A stretch of 17,566 bases of DNA from Chitinivibrionales bacterium. GTDB taxonomy: Bacteria > Fibrobacterota > Chitinivibrionia > Chitinivibrionales > WJKA01. The notes beneath the pieces are model-generated. The model worked only from the letters and a program-made list of their open reading frames with translations, had not been told where the DNA came from and searched no databases. Shown here in pieces: positions 15,331 through 17,566 of this stretch; position 1 is the stretch's first letter, and each line of letters starts with the position of its first letter. The DNA is taken from positions 1-17,566 of the forward strand of contig WJKA01000641.1 in assembly GCA_014729375.1 (NCBI GenBank), given 5' to 3'. Both the position numbers and the translations under genes were made by a program.

Positions 15331-15942
15331 ATGAGAAAAAATTCTGCCCTGCAAATAATCATTGCCATACATATTCTTGTTGGAGGCTGCAGCAAATCCG
15401 AAATGGTCCGGGAAATGAAATATCCCAACGGCCAGCTTCGCAAAAAGTATACGCTTATTGTTAATCAGGACGGTGACACAGTCAAACACGGCAAAGACCT
15501 GATGTGGTATGAAAACGGCAACCTGTATGCTGAATCATATTTTGAAAACGGCGTTTTGCAGGGAAAACACACACTCTGGTTTGAAAACGGCACCAAATGG
15601 CGGGAGTGCACATACGTAGATGGCCGGAAAAAAGGAAAATTCCGTGAATGGCACACAAACGGCAGCACGTGTGCAGCGGGAACCTATGTCAACGGCAAAC
15701 GTGAGGGGGCCTACACCGAATGGTACCCGAATGGGCAAAAAGCCTTTGAGTGTACATTCAGAAAAAATGAAAAGAACGGCCCTTTTACCAAATGGTTTAA
15801 ATCCGGCGCAATACAGAAAACAGGCGAATATACAATGGGGAGAAAGCACGGCGCATTCATTATCCGCGATAAAAATGGTGAAATAATCTCAGAAAGACGC
15901 TTTAAAAACGGCATTGAAATATCACCTGACAGCGGAAAATAA
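15331..15942 (+). CDS. MORN_2/YwqK-type repeat lipoprotein
   Basis: Small predicted lipoprotein of 203 aa. The signal ends LVGGC with Cys20. The rest is built of about seven repeats of 22-24 residues with the pattern W-(Y/H/F)-x-N-G then G-x-x-x-G: MWYENGNLYAESYFENGVLQG, LWFENGTKWRE, EWHTNGSTCAA, EWYPNGQKAFE, KWFKSGAIQKT. This is the MORN-like repeat labelled 'toxin-antitoxin system YwqK family antitoxin' in databases; that name rests on thin evidence and no toxin gene is present here. The ribosome binding site is weak (CGAAAGC). It lies after a terminator and no Pho boxes were found in front of it, so it may be an independent gene. Function unknown. Confidence 0.75.
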   Translation: MRKNSALQIIIAIHILVGGCSKSEMVREMKYPNGQLRKKYTLIVNQDGDTVKHGKDLMWYENGNLYAESYFENGVLQGKHTLWFENGTKWRECTYVDGRKKGKFREWHTNGSTCAAGTYVNGKREGAYTEWYPNGQKAFECTFRKNEKNGPFTKWFKSGAIQKTGEYTMGRKHGAFIIRDKNGEIISERRFKNGIEISPDSGK

Positions 15943-16120
15943 TGCTTTCAAAACGCTCCACTAGTGCCTGTGATTGTACATAACTGATATTTTCATCGGG
16001 AGACACTAGTGTTCTGTGAGGCGCGAGGAAGACGCTTACCGGACATAAGCAACCGACAAGCAACGAAACTCAGGATAATAAGGACCGTCGAGAAGCCTCA
16101 GGTATTTGTGCAATCAGGCA
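15943..16120. other. Intergenic segment with repeat pair and foldable region
   Basis: No coding region seen. CACTAGTG, an 8-bp palindrome, occurs at 15959-15966 and 16004-16011, each followed by a near-identical CTGTGA, making an imperfect 15-bp direct repeat 45 bp apart. Further on TGAGGC (16017-16022) can pair with GCCTCA (16095-16100), enclosing GACG (16031-16034) with CGTC (16086-16089). It could be a remnant of a small mobile element or a structured RNA; neither is shown. Confidence 0.35.
15959..16019. repeat. CACTAGTG direct-repeat pair
   Basis: Two copies of CACTAGTG followed by CCTGTGA and TTCTGTGA respectively. A third partial copy, CACTAGTA, is at 16163-16170 inside the next promoter. 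The palindromic core is reminiscent of insertion-sequence ends, but no transposase is present. Confidence 0.4.
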
Positions 16121-16171
16121 CTAACAAAATCCTAACAATATATTAACATAAAATCAAAAAAGCACTAGTAT
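16121..16171 (+). promoter_or_regulatory. Pho-box promoter of the DUF3450 operon
   Basis: CTAACA (16121), CTAACA (16132) and TTAACA (16143) repeat at exactly 11 bp, the cleanest match to a Bacillus-type PhoP box in the window. A -10-like TAGTAT follows at 16166-16171 after 17 bp. The predicted transcript would have a leader of about 90 nt. It ties the energising operon to the same regulon as pstS and the receptor. Confidence 0.78.
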
Positions 16172-16269
16172 CTTGATGCTTTATATTTTTTGCCTATTTA
16201 TTAAGTATTTTATTACAAATTGAATTTTCATTTTTTAAGCTACTACTATTTCTCACAAAAGGAGCGGCC

Positions 16270-17130
16270 ATGAAAGACTGTACCGGCCTCTTCAGATGGA
16301 TCCAGCTAATCCTTATATCCGGGATCATGGCGTCCTATGGAGCAGGTGAGTATAATATCGATGAAGAAATCGGCAGAATTCGAAAAGAACTCAAGCAGGT
16401 TCAGAGTGAACGGGAGCGGGTAAAGGAAGAGGCGCAAAAGGACCGGAAAGACTTTGCCAGATACGTTGAACGGCAGCAGAAACGGTTTGCAGCCATCAAA
16501 ACAGAAACAGATTCGATCAAGTCGCAGACCAGGAAACACCAGAATACAAGCGATTCATTGGCCGCTCACATAGCAACGCTTCAGGATTCCAAACGGCAGT
16601 ACGAGTTTCGCCAGGACAGGTTCAGAAACCGTCTGATTAAAGGGTGTGACCGGTTTCTTGAAATTGCCGGAAGCATGCCGCCAATGGCTTCAAAGACGCT
16701 GTCGTCTTCTCTCTCCTATTTGCGCAGCGAGCTGGTATCAAAAGCAATCGATAATGTTGAAGGCATTAACCGTCTTGCTCAGATTGTCAAAGATCTCAAT
16801 GAGGCGACAATGTCGATACAGATTATGCAGGGACGGCCGCCGGTGACCGAGCTCCAGGGAACATGCTCTTCTTTGAGGATCGGCGGTATTTTTCAGGCAT
16901 CGGCTGATGCAAAAGAAACATATGCAGCAATCTGGACAGGATATGACGACGAAGGCAACCCTTTATGGAAAGTTGTTAAAAATCCTGAAATTGCCGCAAA
17001 TATTCGACTGGCGGTAAATATCCGTGAAGGCAAGGCATTGCCTGATTTTGTTGCGCTTCCGTTCGGCAAAACCGACACCGATGTGGCTGAGGCACCAGAA
17101 GAAAAAGAAGCTGAAGGAGACGTGCAATGA
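16270..17130 (+). CDS. DUF3450 family periplasmic coiled-coil protein
   Basis: Secreted protein of 286 aa. ATG 16270 follows AAAAGGAGCGGCC; an N-terminal hydrophobic signal (WIQLILISGIMASYG) ends near residue 25. Residues about 28-120 form a charged coiled coil (IRKELKQVQSERERVKEEAQ). The C-terminal part has the DUF3450 pattern with LRIGGIFQ and AAIWTGYDDEG, then a Glu-rich tail. In gammaproteobacteria DUF3450 proteins head operons with an ExbB-type channel bearing an N-terminal coiled coil, a second ExbB, ExbD, TonB and a TPR protein, which drive TonB-dependent uptake. The stop overlaps the next start by 4 bp (ATGA at 17127), so the two are translationally coupled. Its Pho boxes suggest induction with the receptor at 8979, which it would help energise. 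Confidence 0.78.
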   Translation: MKDCTGLFRWIQLILISGIMASYGAGEYNIDEEIGRIRKELKQVQSERERVKEEAQKDRKDFARYVERQQKRFAAIKTETDSIKSQTRKHQNTSDSLAAHIATLQDSKRQYEFRQDRFRNRLIKGCDRFLEIAGSMPPMASKTLSSSLSYLRSELVSKAIDNVEGINRLAQIVKDLNEATMSIQIMQGRPPVTELQGTCSSLRIGGIFQASADAKETYAAIWTGYDDEGNPLWKVVKNPEIAANIRLAVNIREGKALPDFVALPFGKTDTDVAEAPEEKEAEGDVQ

Positions 17131-17566
17131 AAAAAATGATGGCTATAGTAATCGTCTTATGGTGTGCTGTCCTTGTCTATCCTCAGTTATTCTCTACCGG
17201 AAACAAGCAGCAGCAGTCAAAAGAGAAGGAACTGGCGGTCTTGAAGTCGTACCTTGGCGCGGCGCGGGATTCGCTGCAAAATGAAATTGCCGGCCGCTGG
17301 CGCCAGAAACAGCGTTTTGTCGAGCAGCGTGAAGCCGACAAGGAAGAGCTTGACCGGCTGCGAGAAAAGCAGGAGCGCGCACACGCGGACCTGTCACGCA
17401 TCAAAGAAGAGGCTTTTTCAAAAGAACGAATAATTGAAGATGAACGCAAAGCACTTGAAGGGGCAAAGGATGAATGGCTGTTCATTAATTCGACGGTAGG
17501 CGAAATTCTTGAAAAAGAGTCGGATTTTATCATGGAAACCATCCCGCTCGACCGGGAAAAACGCCG
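17127..17566 (+). CDS. Secreted coiled-coil protein, probable ExbB/TolQ-type channel N-terminus (partial)
   Basis: Open to the end of the window; 146 codons are present. A signal peptide or anchor (MMAIVIVLWCAVLVYPQ) is followed by a long charged coiled coil rich in Glu, Lys and Arg (READKEELDRLREKQERAH, ERIIEDERKALEGAKDEW). The ATG overlaps the DUF3450 stop. Proteins encoded directly after DUF3450 are often ExbB/TolQ/MotA proton channels with just such an N-terminal periplasmic coiled coil, so that is the prediction; the diagnostic transmembrane part lies beyond the window. A second DUF3450-like protein is the alternative. The ORF itself is certain, its function is not. Confidence 0.65.
   Translation, partial: MKKMMAIVIVLWCAVLVYPQLFSTGNKQQQSKEKELAVLKSYLGAARDSLQNEIAGRWRQKQRFVEQREADKEELDRLREKQERAHADLSRIKEEAFSKERIIEDERKALEGAKDEWLFINSTVGEILEKESDFIMETIPLDREKR

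Noticed and set aside
15331..15942. Toxin-antitoxin module based on the YwqK-type repeats
   Set aside because: The label is inherited from a poorly supported database name; the protein is a lipoprotein and no toxin-like gene is adjacent.

Overview
The window reads as one phosphate-acquisition and phosphate-sensing locus of a bacterium with an outer membrane. It carries two lipoproteins, a TonB-dependent receptor whose last residue is Phe, and the start of a DUF3450/ExbB-type energising operon. The family mix (DUF3450 operon, beta-helix-like surface lipoprotein of a type common in Bacteroidota, carboxypeptidase-regulatory-like repeats on a TonB receptor, Bacillus-like Pho boxes) suggests the Fibrobacterota/Chitinivibrionota or wider FCB group. 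That placement is an inference with low confidence.

Left arm (1-2660, minus strand): a Na+/phosphate symporter gene (NptA type, two QSSS motifs) is followed by two tandem phoU paralogues of 223 aa each. The promoter-distal phoU has its own promoter with four TGTTAG-like hexamers spaced exactly 11 bp apart. Centre (3344-8722, plus strand): pstS-pstC-pstA run straight into a PhoB-type regulator and a PhoR-type kinase. There is no pstB in the window, although the transporter cannot work without that ATPase. The 680-bp divergent region between the arms is AT-rich and holds the pstS Pho boxes.

Right arm (8979-17566, plus strand): a 1446-aa TonB-dependent receptor with six N-terminal beta-sandwich repeats; a secreted 510-aa lipoprotein with its own terminator; a small MORN-type lipoprotein; then a DUF3450 gene overlapping by 4 bp a coiled-coil secreted protein that runs off the end.

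The unifying signal is a tandem hexamer, roughly (C/T)(T/A)AACA with an exact 11-bp period, like the TTAACA-N5 repeats bound by Bacillus PhoP. It occurs upstream of phoU, pstS, the TonB receptor, the secreted lipoprotein and the DUF3450 operon, often with a -10-like hexamer 17-20 bp further on. The reading offered is that the PhoBR pair encoded here controls inner-membrane uptake (PstSCA, NptA) and also a dedicated outer-membrane uptake module: receptor, surface lipoprotein and its own TonB-energising complex. That Pho-regulated outer-membrane module is the most interesting content of the window; its substrate cannot be read from the sequence.
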